A stretch of 64,000 nt of DNA from CAYWYR01 sp964462685. GTDB taxonomy: Bacteria; Bacteroidota; Ignavibacteria; Kapaibacteriales; UBA2268. The notes beneath the pieces were generated by a model, which saw only the letters and a list, made by a program, of their open reading frames with translations, had not been told where the DNA came from and made no database searches. The DNA lies in the NCBI GenBank assembly GCA_964462685.1, contig CAYWYR010000001.1:147974-211973 (forward strand), read 5' to 3'. Made by a program: the position numbers and the translations under genes. Of the stretch, positions 54,901-62,291 are shown in pieces; within the stretch, counting starts at the first letter, position 1; each line of letters begins with the position of its first letter.

Positions 54901-55265
54901 ATAAAATTAAACTGAATGAACTAGTAGATGAGCTAAAGGACACTTATGGTAAACTACCGGAACAGTTCGTTAATCTACTTATGGCCATTGAGATAAGAAT
55001 GGCATCCCTAAAAACAGGGTTTGAAAGGGTTATAGTCAAGCAGCACAAACTTATATGCGAGTTCCCACCAAAAGATAAAGAGATATATTACGAGCACGCG
55101 CTTCCTGTAGTATTGGATTTTATTCAAGATCTGGATAATGCGAAAATGAGTCAGGGTAAAACTAGGCTCATGGTTGAAATACCAATTGAAGGTTATGGTG
55201 AAGCGATAGAGCTACTTTGGAAGATAAAGCGTAATATTGAACTGGTAGATGATTTGGCATTGTAG
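51936..55265 (+). CDS. mfd: Transcription-repair coupling factor Mfd
   Basis: Mfd removes stalled RNA polymerase and recruits UvrA. 1109 residues. A UvrB-like N-terminal module has Y-V-E-K-E-G-Q-I-A-V-R-G-G-I-L-D-I-F. A CarD-like polymerase-interaction domain (about 415-490) has I-G-D-Y-V-V-H-D-D-K-G-V-A-R-F. The translocase has Walker A G-D-V-G-F-G-K-T near 570, D-E-E-Q near 673 and the T-R-G motif in Y-Q-L-R-G-R-V-G-R. The C-terminal TRCF domain is complete. TTG is the only start available: an in-frame TAG lies 12 nt upstream. Confidence 0.96.
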   Translation: MAESASLIDIQKSFKGSRTKTLAYTKLIEAGEVLKKSRDLSVKFLPASLPSIFISLLSEQIKSPLLIFCDDAKSAKSLYSDLAQQFDENKLSLLVEPQKSVKSVLDDHEGLLGWLVEGLSVLLKYDNSIAIATPDILSIKVPTSDSLVKSYISIKKGETLNFQDFTTKLQLEGFEKSDYVEKEGQIAVRGGILDIFPTAARNPLRIEFWGNEVESIREFDINSQRSVTEHDKIEFLGKLFHEDNTEQETDIYEYLTENTVIAELEPDRFHDIPENWKKPGFTYLTINPLAQASLNITASPQRTFDADIDEMTTELQKLTAFGYKVHLCADGSIHRDRFREMVEESLKTKTQDLEDTELASPEDTIKLLKWHPYTLSEGFVCEDAKLAVFTEHQVFSRMRITERSKKAQSKKKGISLAELQVLNIGDYVVHDDKGVARFNGFKTVNLGGSDQDCVQLEFQGGDRLFVNMNYIHKIQKYSAAEGIPPKMSKLGSTEWVRKKARTKKKIKDIARDLIKLYAKRKMQTGFQFPDDNKWQREFEASFVYEDTEDQAKATDEIKVDMQSETPMDRLVCGDVGFGKTEVAIRAAFKAVQSGKQVAVLVPTTVLAQQHYMSFRDRLHRYPVKVDVISRFRSTKDQKGILEDLEGGKTDIIIGTHRLLSKDIKFSDLGLLIVDEEQRFGVAAKEKLREMRVSIDTLTLTATPIPRTLNFSLMGARDLSVIETPPRNRLPVATEIAEWDDELVVGAIEKELDRNGQVFFVSDRVEDLEKIQMDLKMMLPNVKFGIAHGQMTGTQLEKAMQGFISGKVDVLVTTKIVESGLDIPNANTMIINRANNFGLAELYQLRGRVGRSNHQAYCYLLIDQKKKITPQAMKRLQAIEEFTDLGSGFQLALRDMEIRGAGNLLGGEQSGMIYDIGFDLYQKVLDEAVQELKHEEFGELFGGSGRSLAEAITNEEIAIELDKDALIPEDYITDDTNRFKIYKRLYSVKDKIKLNELVDELKDTYGKLPEQFVNLLMAIEIRMASLKTGFERVIVKQHKLICEFPPKDKEIYYEHALPVVLDFIQDLDNAKMSQGKTRLMVEIPIEGYGEAIELLWKIKRNIELVDDLAL

Positions 55266-55289
55266 GATAAAAGGTTACTAAGGATATAA

Positions 55290-55574
55290 ATGAGTGGCAC
55301 ACAGGATACCGAGAAACAAAAAATTATACAAGAGATAAGCCCTTATATGGGGCTTACCGGTGGATTGATTGCTACACTAATTTTGTTTGGCGGTATAGGC
55401 TATTTTATTGATAAATCGAACGAAAGCTATCCTTTTTGGACTTCAATATCAGCTGCCGTGGGTGCTGTAATAGCTATAATCAACTTCATCCGCAAGGTAC
55501 TGATGTTCTCAAAAGCTGATGAAGAGCGAAAGAAAAAAGAGAGATTATCCCGTTTAGAAAATGAAAAAGATTGA
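55290..55574 (+). CDS. AtpZ/AtpI-like small membrane protein
   Basis: A 94-residue protein with two membrane segments (M-G-L-T-G-G-L-I-A-T-L-I-L-F-G-G-I-G-Y-F-I-D and the following S-A-A-V-G-A-V-I-A-I-I-N-F) and a Lys/Arg-rich tail. The pattern G-G-I-G-Y-F-I-D-K matches the small AtpI/AtpZ proteins that precede F-type ATPase genes and assist assembly or ion supply. It overlaps the next gene by 4 nt. Confidence 0.8.
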   Translation: MSGTQDTEKQKIIQEISPYMGLTGGLIATLILFGGIGYFIDKSNESYPFWTSISAAVGAVIAIINFIRKVLMFSKADEERKKKERLSRLENEKD

Positions 55575-55879
55575 TTGTGGATAATTTATATTTTGAACTT
55601 GGTGTCTCTGCCGGCTTCGCGGCGGTACTCCTTATTATCAAAGCAGTTTGGGGCAGATTCATTCTAAGGTATGCAATGAACAAGCCTTATGAAGAGTCTT
55701 TCAAGGCATACATAATACAATCGGTTCTCAGATCGCTGTTCCTGCTTGGGGCTACACTACTTATAATATTCGGCGGCTATGCTGATACAGTCTATTTCTT
55801 GATAGTTTTTATCGGTGGATTCTTTTTCGTTCAGATTTTTGAGATAAAATATCTCTTAAGTCTCGAGAAAATTGCTTAA
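55571..55879 (+). CDS. AtpI-like small membrane protein
   Basis: A 102-residue protein with three to four hydrophobic segments. It is placed where atpI or a small assembly protein sits in related ATP synthase clusters. Sequence similarity to AtpI is weak by eye, so the call rests mainly on position and topology. Confidence 0.5.
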   Translation: MIVDNLYFELGVSAGFAAVLLIIKAVWGRFILRYAMNKPYEESFKAYIIQSVLRSLFLLGATLLIIFGGYADTVYFLIVFIGGFFFVQIFEIKYLLSLEKIA

Positions 55880-55884
55880 TTTTG
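55877..55884 (+). promoter_or_regulatory. Possible -7 element before atpB
   Basis: TAATTTTG fits TAnnTTTG and overlaps the stop codon of the preceding gene. No TTG is at the right distance upstream. Confidence 0.3.
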
Positions 55885-56006
55885 TCAATCATTTTCAATG
55901 GCACGGAAGAAAACTTTTCCTAATTGAAAATGTTCGATAAGAAAGAGATCACCTGGCTGATAAATTTTTATATATCGGCCTCGGAAAAAAAGTATCAGGA
56001 AGCACT

Positions 56007-57107
56007 GTGGATTCTAAATATCTTGCCGATAATCGCGAGGCTGAAAACACCGAACCTTTAGAAGCGCTTGGTAACGTAGCCAGTGACAGCATCAACTATG
56101 AGGGTGAGTTCCAGCCAATTGACGGCGACTTTGTGGAAACACCAGTTGATATATCCAACGAGCAGGCCGAAGATAATCCTATCAATGAATTACTCGGCGA
56201 GCTCGGAGATCACTCCGGATTCAACGTTTTCAATTTTAAGCTTTTCCAACTACCAGTCATAATATATGATGACGGTCTACACTTTTACTCTTCCCCTTAT
56301 TCAATGGAAGACGCCGGCCTTTATGAAATGGTAGAGGTTAATGGACACAAGCATATCGAGAAAGTAGGTGTAGATCCTGAAGATGCTCACATCATGGATT
56401 TTTCGCCTACCAACTTCGTTTTCTTTCAATGGATAGCAATGGTTCTAATTATTGGGCTTGTGTTCAAAGCAAAGTCCAGTGCGAAGAAAATTAAAAAAGA
56501 TGAAGCTCCTAGAGGCATATTGAGTATGTTCGAAGCTAGCTGGACTTTTATCAGGCAGGGTATACTCGGGCCTAATATCCCGAGCCGGAAAGCTGCCGAT
56601 AGGTTAACGCCTTATTTCTATACGCTGTTTATCTTCATTTTTGTAATGAACTTACTTGGCCTTATACCTGGTGGGCACACGGCTACCGCGTCCTTGGGTG
56701 TAGCAGGGGCTCTTGCGATAACTGCGTTTTTCGTTATAAACTATACTGCAATCAAAGAATCGGGTATCGGTGCATGGTTTCATCACCTTTTAGGCGGTGC
56801 GCCATGGTGGCTAGCGCCCCTAATGATACCAATCGAGATTATGTCTCTGTTTATTAAGCCTTTCGCACTTATGGTCAGGCTTTTCGCTAACATGACCGCC
56901 GGACACGTAGTGTTGTTTGCTCTTCTAGGTTTGATCTTCGTATTCAAGAGCGCAATAGTGGGCGGTGGTGTAGTTGTTTTCTCACTGTTTATCTATCTTC
57001 TGGAATTATTGGTAGCATTCCTGCAAGCATACATATTTACTATGCTTACAGCTATCTTTACTGGCCTTGCCATAGGTGAGCACGGGCACGAGGAACACGC
57101 TCATTAA
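56007..57107 (+). CDS. atpB: ATP synthase F0 subunit a
   Basis: At 366 residues it is longer than enterobacterial AtpB because of an N-terminal extension of about 110 residues, as in other Bacteroidota. The essential Arg lies in M-V-R-L-F-A-N-M-T-A-G-H. The final helices end G-L-A-I-G-E-H-G-H-E-E-H-A-H. GTG at 56007 is the start, preceded by an AGGA at a suitable distance. It forms the proton half-channels that drive the c-ring. Confidence 0.95.
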   Translation: MDSKYLADNREAENTEPLEALGNVASDSINYEGEFQPIDGDFVETPVDISNEQAEDNPINELLGELGDHSGFNVFNFKLFQLPVIIYDDGLHFYSSPYSMEDAGLYEMVEVNGHKHIEKVGVDPEDAHIMDFSPTNFVFFQWIAMVLIIGLVFKAKSSAKKIKKDEAPRGILSMFEASWTFIRQGILGPNIPSRKAADRLTPYFYTLFIFIFVMNLLGLIPGGHTATASLGVAGALAITAFFVINYTAIKESGIGAWFHHLLGGAPWWLAPLMIPIEIMSLFIKPFALMVRLFANMTAGHVVLFALLGLIFVFKSAIVGGGVVVFSLFIYLLELLVAFLQAYIFTMLTAIFTGLAIGEHGHEEHAH

Positions 57108-57156
57108 AATCTGAAAATTCAACAATTATTCTTAAATTCAAATCAGGAGTTATAAC

Positions 57157-57375
57157 ATGGAAGGACTAGCACAACTGGGCGTGGCCCTAGGAGCAGGTCT
57201 TACAGTATTGGGTGCCGGCTTAGGTATCGGTAAACTGGCAGCAGCGGCATTGGAAGCCTCTGGCCGTCAGCCGGAAGCAGCAGGTAACCTAAGAACAACG
57301 ATGATCATCGGTGCAGCACTTATCGAGGGTGCGGCATTCTTTGCTCTTATCGTATGTATTCTTGCAAACGGTTAA
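57157..57375 (+). CDS. atpE: ATP synthase F0 subunit c
   Basis: 72 residues forming a two-helix hairpin. The polar loop R-Q-P lies at residues 37-39 and the ion-binding Glu57 sits in A-L-I-E-G-A-A-F-F. The residue after Glu is Gly, and the Gln/Ser pair typical of Na+ rings is missing, so proton coupling is expected. A good Shine-Dalgarno AGGAG is at 57145-57149. Confidence 0.96.
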   Translation: MEGLAQLGVALGAGLTVLGAGLGIGKLAAAALEASGRQPEAAGNLRTTMIIGAALIEGAAFFALIVCILANG

Positions 57376-57479
57376 TATTGATCGATCGCAATTAAAGTTA
57401 CATGGTTTAAGGCGGCTACCGGATAAAATCATCTATTAGTCGCCTAAAAACCGATAATCAATAAAAACAAAAATTAGTA

Positions 57480-57974
57480 ATGGACGCTTTATTTACTATA
57501 AATCCCGGCTTAGTAGTCTGGACATTTATAAACTTCACTATTCTGGCTGTGCTTCTCGGTAAGTTCGCCTTCCCTGCCATCAAAAATATGATGCAGGAAA
57601 GACATGATCGTATTCAGAACACAATAGATGAAGCAAAAGAGGCTAACCTTCGAGCTGAGTCGCTTTTAAAAGAAAGTCAGGCAAAACTTGATAATGCCCA
57701 GAACGAAGCGGCCACTATTTTGAACAACGGTAAGAAACAGGCCCAGCAGTTTATATCGGATGCCCGCACTGAAGCGGAAGTTCAAAGAACAAGAATGATC
57801 CAAGACGCTCAAAAAGAAATTGAGAACCAGAAGAACAAAGCTATTGTTGAGCTCAGAAAAGAAGTAGCAGCTCTTGCTGTAGATGCGGCTGAAAAGATCA
57901 TCAACCAAAAATTAGACAGAGAAGCTCACATGAGACTCATCAAAGAGTCAATGCAAAATCTACCTAAGAACTAA
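57480..57974 (+). CDS. atpF: ATP synthase F0 subunit b
   Basis: 164 residues. One N-terminal membrane segment (W-T-F-I-N-F-T-I-L-A-V-L-L) is followed by a long charged coiled coil with repeated E-A and K-Q heptads: the stator stalk linking F0 to F1. V-A-A-L-A-V-D-A-A-E-K-I-I near the C-terminus contacts delta. Confidence 0.95.
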   Translation: MDALFTINPGLVVWTFINFTILAVLLGKFAFPAIKNMMQERHDRIQNTIDEAKEANLRAESLLKESQAKLDNAQNEAATILNNGKKQAQQFISDARTEAEVQRTRMIQDAQKEIENQKNKAIVELRKEVAALAVDAAEKIINQKLDREAHMRLIKESMQNLPKN

Positions 57975-58044
57975 GTAGGCAAGACTCAGCAGGCAAGATC
58001 GTTAGCTTCAACAAAAAGATTTATTAAGGTATAAGCAGAAAAAA

Positions 58045-58593
58045 ATGGCTGAACACAGAATATCCAAGAGATACGCCAGAGCTATTATGCAGGCGGCTAC
58101 AGAAGCCGGCAGTATTGATGTCGTTACATCGGATCTGAAGGAAGTTCAGAGAACCATCGAAAGCTCAAGGGATTTCGAGATATATCTTAAAAGCCCGGTT
58201 ATCAGAAGTCTGGACAAAAAGAAAGCCATCAAAGAGATTTTCGATGGCAAACTTAATGAACTGACCGACAGCTTTCTGCAGCTCTTGGCTCATAAAGGCC
58301 GTGAAAATTTCATACCGAGTATAGTAGCCGAATATATCACTATTTACAATCAGCAGCATAATATACTGCCTATAAAAGTGATAACCGCTGTTGAAATAGA
58401 CGAGCCGGCAAAACAGAATATTCTGAATGAGGTAAAAGAGCGTACAGGAATGAACCTGGAAGGCGAATTTACCGTTGACCCAGCTATAAAAGGCGGGGTC
58501 GTTATCAAGATGGACGATATGGTTATCGATTCATCATTAAGAAACAAACTTAATGATCTCTACAAAAGGCTCGCTACAGGCGATGCTGCTTGA
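58045..58593 (+). CDS. atpH: ATP synthase F1 subunit delta
   Basis: 182 residues. I-S-K-R-Y-A-R-A-I at the N-terminus and the C-terminal signature V-D-P-A-I-K-G-G-V-V-I-K-M-D-D-M-V-I-D-S-S-L-R-N-K-L are typical. It links the F1 alpha subunits to the b stalk. The alpha gene follows after 62 nt. Confidence 0.95.
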   Translation: MAEHRISKRYARAIMQAATEAGSIDVVTSDLKEVQRTIESSRDFEIYLKSPVIRSLDKKKAIKEIFDGKLNELTDSFLQLLAHKGRENFIPSIVAEYITIYNQQHNILPIKVITAVEIDEPAKQNILNEVKERTGMNLEGEFTVDPAIKGGVVIKMDDMVIDSSLRNKLNDLYKRLATGDAA

Positions 58594-58655
58594 TAGGATC
58601 GGATTTTATACCCATCACTAAAACTCATACAAGAAAAGAAAACAGGTAAACTAAT

Positions 58656-60206
58656 ATGTCAGATGTGAGACCGGAAGAAATATCCGCGATACTTAGAAAA
58701 CAGTTATCCGGATTCGACAATGAGGCAGACCTTTACGAGGTCGGTACTGTACTTCAAGTCGGTGATGGGGTAGCAAGGGTTTATGGCCTTACAAAAGTAA
58801 TGGCTTCCGAGCTGGTAGAATTCCCTAACGGCGTTATGGGTATGGTTCTGAACCTTGAGGAGGACAACGTTGGTGTCATCCTTTTTGGTGAGGATTCTCT
58901 CGTAAAAGAAGGCGATCAAGTAAGAAGAACAAACAAAGTTGCTTCTGTACCAGTTGGTGATGCCTTGCTTGGTAGAGTTGTTAATCCGCTTGGCCAACCA
59001 ATGGACGGTAAAGGCGATATCATTACTGATACTTATCTACCTGTAGAGCGTAAGGCACCGGGCGTAATGATGAGACAACCTGTAACCGAGCCCCTACAGA
59101 CTGGTATCAAAGCAATCGATTCACTTATTCCTATCGGGCGCGGCCAGCGTGAGCTTATCATCGGTGACCGTGAAACAGGTAAGACAGCCGTTGCGATAGA
59201 TACGATAATAAACCAAAAATATACCCATACCGAAGAAGCTAAAGCCAACGGTATAGAGCCTGTATATTGTATCTATGTCGCCGTAGGCCAAAAAGGTTCA
59301 ACTGTAGCTACTGTAGTTGAGACACTTCGTAAGTACGGAGCTATGGATTATACGATTATCGTAGCTGCAAACGCATCTGATCCTGCGCCTCTACAGTTCA
59401 TCGCCCCTTATTGTGGTACTTCTATGGGTGAGTTCTTCCGAGATAATGGAAGGCACGCACTTATTGTTTATGATGATTTGACAAAACAGGCAGCTGCTTA
59501 CCGTCAGGTTTCTCTGCTACTTAGAAGACCTCCAGGGCGTGAAGCATACCCAGGTGATGTATTCTATCTTCACTCTAGGCTACTTGAGCGTGCCGCAAAA
59601 ATGTCTGACGCTGAGGGAGCAGGTTCACTTACCGCACTTCCGATGATCGAGACTCAGGCCGGTGATGTATCAGCTTACATACCTACCAACGTTATCTCGA
59701 TAACTGATGGTCAGATTTATCTAGAGCCTAACCTTTTCAATGCCGGTATCAGACCTGCACTGAACATCGGTATATCAGTATCCCGTGTTGGTGGTGCCGC
59801 ACAGATCGGTGCGATGAAGAAAGTTGCCGGCCCTCTCAAGCTGGAGCTAGCACAGTACAGAGCACTTGAAGCGTTCGCAAAATTCGGGTCTGATCTTGAT
59901 AAATCAACTCAGCAACAGCTTACACGCGGTGCAAGGCTTTCCGAGATAATGAAGCAGCCACAGTACAAGCCGCTTACAGTTGAAAGACAAGTTGTGCTCA
60001 TTTTTGCCGCTACAAACGCTTATCTTGACAAACTTCCGGTTGGCTCTCTGAAGAGATATGAAGAAGAATTGATGGTTTTCCTTGATACTCAGTATCCTCA
60101 GTTACTTGAGAAAATCAGAAATGATAAGAAACTGACCGACGAGATCAAGGCTATGTCAAAAGAGGCATTAGACAAATTCACTGAAGGCTTCAAGAGAACG
60201 GTTTAA
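58656..60206 (+). CDS. atpA: ATP synthase F1 subunit alpha
   Basis: 516 residues. Walker A G-D-R-E-T-G-K-T lies near residue 169. The sensor signature P-A-L-N-I-G-I-S-V-S-R-V-G-G-A-A is complete, as is the C-terminal region. It forms the regulatory, non-catalytic nucleotide sites alternating with beta. hldD follows after one nucleotide. Confidence 0.97.
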   Translation: MSDVRPEEISAILRKQLSGFDNEADLYEVGTVLQVGDGVARVYGLTKVMASELVEFPNGVMGMVLNLEEDNVGVILFGEDSLVKEGDQVRRTNKVASVPVGDALLGRVVNPLGQPMDGKGDIITDTYLPVERKAPGVMMRQPVTEPLQTGIKAIDSLIPIGRGQRELIIGDRETGKTAVAIDTIINQKYTHTEEAKANGIEPVYCIYVAVGQKGSTVATVVETLRKYGAMDYTIIVAANASDPAPLQFIAPYCGTSMGEFFRDNGRHALIVYDDLTKQAAAYRQVSLLLRRPPGREAYPGDVFYLHSRLLERAAKMSDAEGAGSLTALPMIETQAGDVSAYIPTNVISITDGQIYLEPNLFNAGIRPALNIGISVSRVGGAAQIGAMKKVAGPLKLELAQYRALEAFAKFGSDLDKSTQQQLTRGARLSEIMKQPQYKPLTVERQVVLIFAATNAYLDKLPVGSLKRYEEELMVFLDTQYPQLLEKIRNDKKLTDEIKAMSKEALDKFTEGFKRTV

Positions 60207-60207
60207 T

Positions 60208-61170
60208 ATGGTAGTAGTCACAGGTGGTGCTGGGTTTATAGGTTCTTGCCTGATAGACCAACTAAACAGCGAGGGTATCGAAGATATTCTTGTTGTTGAC
60301 CACATGACTGATTCCGATAAGTGGAAAAACTTAATCGGGAAAAAGTTTCTCGACTATTATGATAGAGATGATTTCAGGATGCTCATGTCCGAAGGGTTTC
60401 TCGCCGATATGGTGGATACATTTTACCACATGGGTGCCTGTTCTGCAACAACTGAAACCGATGTCAATTATTTATTAGATAATAACTTCGCATATTCAAA
60501 GGAAGCTTTTGCTTACGCCAGCCAAGGCGGTGCGGACTTCATATATGCCAGCAGCGCAGCTACATACGGATCGGGTGAAGACGGATATAGCGACAAATCG
60601 ATAGGTGGCTTAAAACCAATGAACGCTTATGGCTATTCAAAGCATATCTTTGATTCTTGGTTACAGGCTAATGGCTATGCTGATGAAGCACTTGGCATAA
60701 AGTTCTTTAATGTGTTTGGCCCTAATGAGTATCATAAAGGCTCAATGGCTTCGATGGTTTACAAAGCATGGAGCCAAATATCCAAAAGTGAGAAGATTAG
60801 GCTTTTCAGATCGAACGATAAGCAGTATGAGGACGGTGGCCAGAAAAGAGACTTCATTTACGTGAAGGATGCTTGCAAGGCCGTAACCTCAATTGCTGGT
60901 AAGAAGTCGAAAGGGATATACAATCTCGGTACTGGCAAGGCGAGATCATGGAATGACTTAGCACATGCCGTTTTTGCCGCTATGGGTAAAGAACCGAAAA
61001 TTGAATACATTGATATGCCTGTTGAACTATCAGGTCAGTATCAGAACTATACGCAGGCTGAAATGGGTAAATTCCATGATTCAGTCGATGGATTTAAGTT
61101 CTCAGAGCTTGAAGAGACCGTTAAAGACTATGTCAACGGGTACCTTCAGCAAAGTTGGAAATATATTTAG
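60208..61170 (+). CDS. hldD: ADP-glyceromanno-heptose 6-epimerase HldD
   Basis: 320 residues, SDR-type epimerase converting ADP-D-glycero- to ADP-L-glycero-D-manno-heptose for the LPS core. The NAD-binding V-T-G-G-A-G-F-I-G-S, the Ser in Y-A-S-S-A-A-T-Y-G and the Tyr-Lys pair in Y-G-Y-S-K are intact. F-N-V-F-G-P-N-E-Y-H-K-G-S-M-A-S and K-R-D-F-I-Y-V-K-D are HldD markers that set it apart from GalE. It sits between atpA and atpG with gaps of 1 and 27 nt, so it must be co-transcribed with ATP synthase. Confidence 0.95.
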   Translation: MVVVTGGAGFIGSCLIDQLNSEGIEDILVVDHMTDSDKWKNLIGKKFLDYYDRDDFRMLMSEGFLADMVDTFYHMGACSATTETDVNYLLDNNFAYSKEAFAYASQGGADFIYASSAATYGSGEDGYSDKSIGGLKPMNAYGYSKHIFDSWLQANGYADEALGIKFFNVFGPNEYHKGSMASMVYKAWSQISKSEKIRLFRSNDKQYEDGGQKRDFIYVKDACKAVTSIAGKKSKGIYNLGTGKARSWNDLAHAVFAAMGKEPKIEYIDMPVELSGQYQNYTQAEMGKFHDSVDGFKFSELEETVKDYVNGYLQQSWKYI

Positions 61171-61197
61171 TAAAGCTAAAGACCAGAAAATCTATAT

Positions 61198-62091
61198 ATG
61201 GCTACTTTAAGAGATATCAGAATGAGAATCAAGGGTGTAAAAAATACATCCAAGATTACCCAGGCCATGAAAATGGTTTCTGCCGCTAAGATGAAAAGAG
61301 CTCAAACCGCTATTGAGTCAGCACGGCCTTATGTTCAGAAGCTCGAAGAAATGATGGCCAATCTTGTTTCAGGCATCGGCGATGACTACACTAACGATCT
61401 TCTTGAAGATAGAGAAAGCGTTCAGAATATTGCTGTAATAGTTATTGGTTCCGATCGCGGGCTCTGTGGTTCTTTCAATGCTAACTTGTTCAAGTACATG
61501 AGAGAATACACCAAGACTATGGGGCAAAAGCATCCCGGTGCTAACCTTGAATTTATACCTGTAGGTAATAAACCAGTGGGTTTTTACAGCAAAGCCCAAG
61601 ATGTTGATGTATCAGCAAAGTACAGAGATGTATTCCAGCCGCTTGAATTTGAAACTGCTCGCGAAATCATCAAAGGTGTTACTGAGCGATTTGTGGTTGG
61701 CGATCTGGATAAAGTAGTTGTAGTTTATAACAGATTCATAAATATCCTGCGCCAAGAGCCTACCGAACTCCAGCTTCTGCCGATTAAAAACGATATGGCT
61801 GAATCTACCGAAAGCGAAGCAGCCCAAACTGAGACAGACTATATATTCGAGCCTAATAAGCCTGAGATACTGGATGTGCTATTGCCTAAGCTTGTTAATA
61901 TATCACTATGGCGAGCTTTATTGGAATCCAACGCCGCCGAACAGGCCGCACGTATGATGGCAATGGAAACAGCCACGCAGAACGCAAAAGAGCTGATCGA
62001 ATCGCTAAACGTAGTTTACAACCGTAAACGCCAGGATGCCATCACCACAGAGATGATGGAAATCATCGGCGGTGCCGAAGCACTAAGTTAA
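61198..62091 (+). CDS. atpG: ATP synthase F1 subunit gamma
   Basis: 297 residues. The N-terminal helix I-K-G-V-K-N-T-S-K-I-T-Q-A-M-K-M-V-S-A-A-K-M and the C-terminal helix N-A-K-E-L-I-E-S-L-N-V-V-Y-N-R-K-R-Q-D-A-I-T-T-E are both present, forming the rotor shaft. G-S-D-R-G-L-C-G-S-F-N is a family signature. A strong terminator follows, and atpD/atpC are not in the window. Confidence 0.96.
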   Translation: MATLRDIRMRIKGVKNTSKITQAMKMVSAAKMKRAQTAIESARPYVQKLEEMMANLVSGIGDDYTNDLLEDRESVQNIAVIVIGSDRGLCGSFNANLFKYMREYTKTMGQKHPGANLEFIPVGNKPVGFYSKAQDVDVSAKYRDVFQPLEFETAREIIKGVTERFVVGDLDKVVVVYNRFINILRQEPTELQLLPIKNDMAESTESEAAQTETDYIFEPNKPEILDVLLPKLVNISLWRALLESNAAEQAARMMAMETATQNAKELIESLNVVYNRKRQDAITTEMMEIIGGAEALS

Positions 62092-62119
62092 GAGAACAAA
62101 AGACATTCTAAAATGAAGA

Positions 62120-62147
62120 AAGCCAACCCCTAAGGGTTGGCTTTTTT
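62120..62147 (+). terminator. Terminator of the ATP synthase cluster
   Basis: AAGCCAACCC and GGGTTGGCTT form a perfect 10-bp stem with a CTAA loop, followed by TTTTT. Confidence 0.9.
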
Positions 62148-62291
62148 GTTTTATGGCATCCGCCGAGCATGGGACGGAGTCTCGGCACATCCTAAGCGGG
62201 ATAGGGGAGCATGGAGGCTGAACGTTCTTGTATTTGAAGCTTAGCATCCCGAAGTGTACTATGATTTCATATACATTGTTGTATGTAGTTT

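Noticed and set aside
60208..61170. The epimerase as GalE or another UDP-sugar epimerase
   Set aside because: The length and HldD-specific segments H-K-G-S-M-A-S and K-R-D-F-I-Y-V point to HldD.
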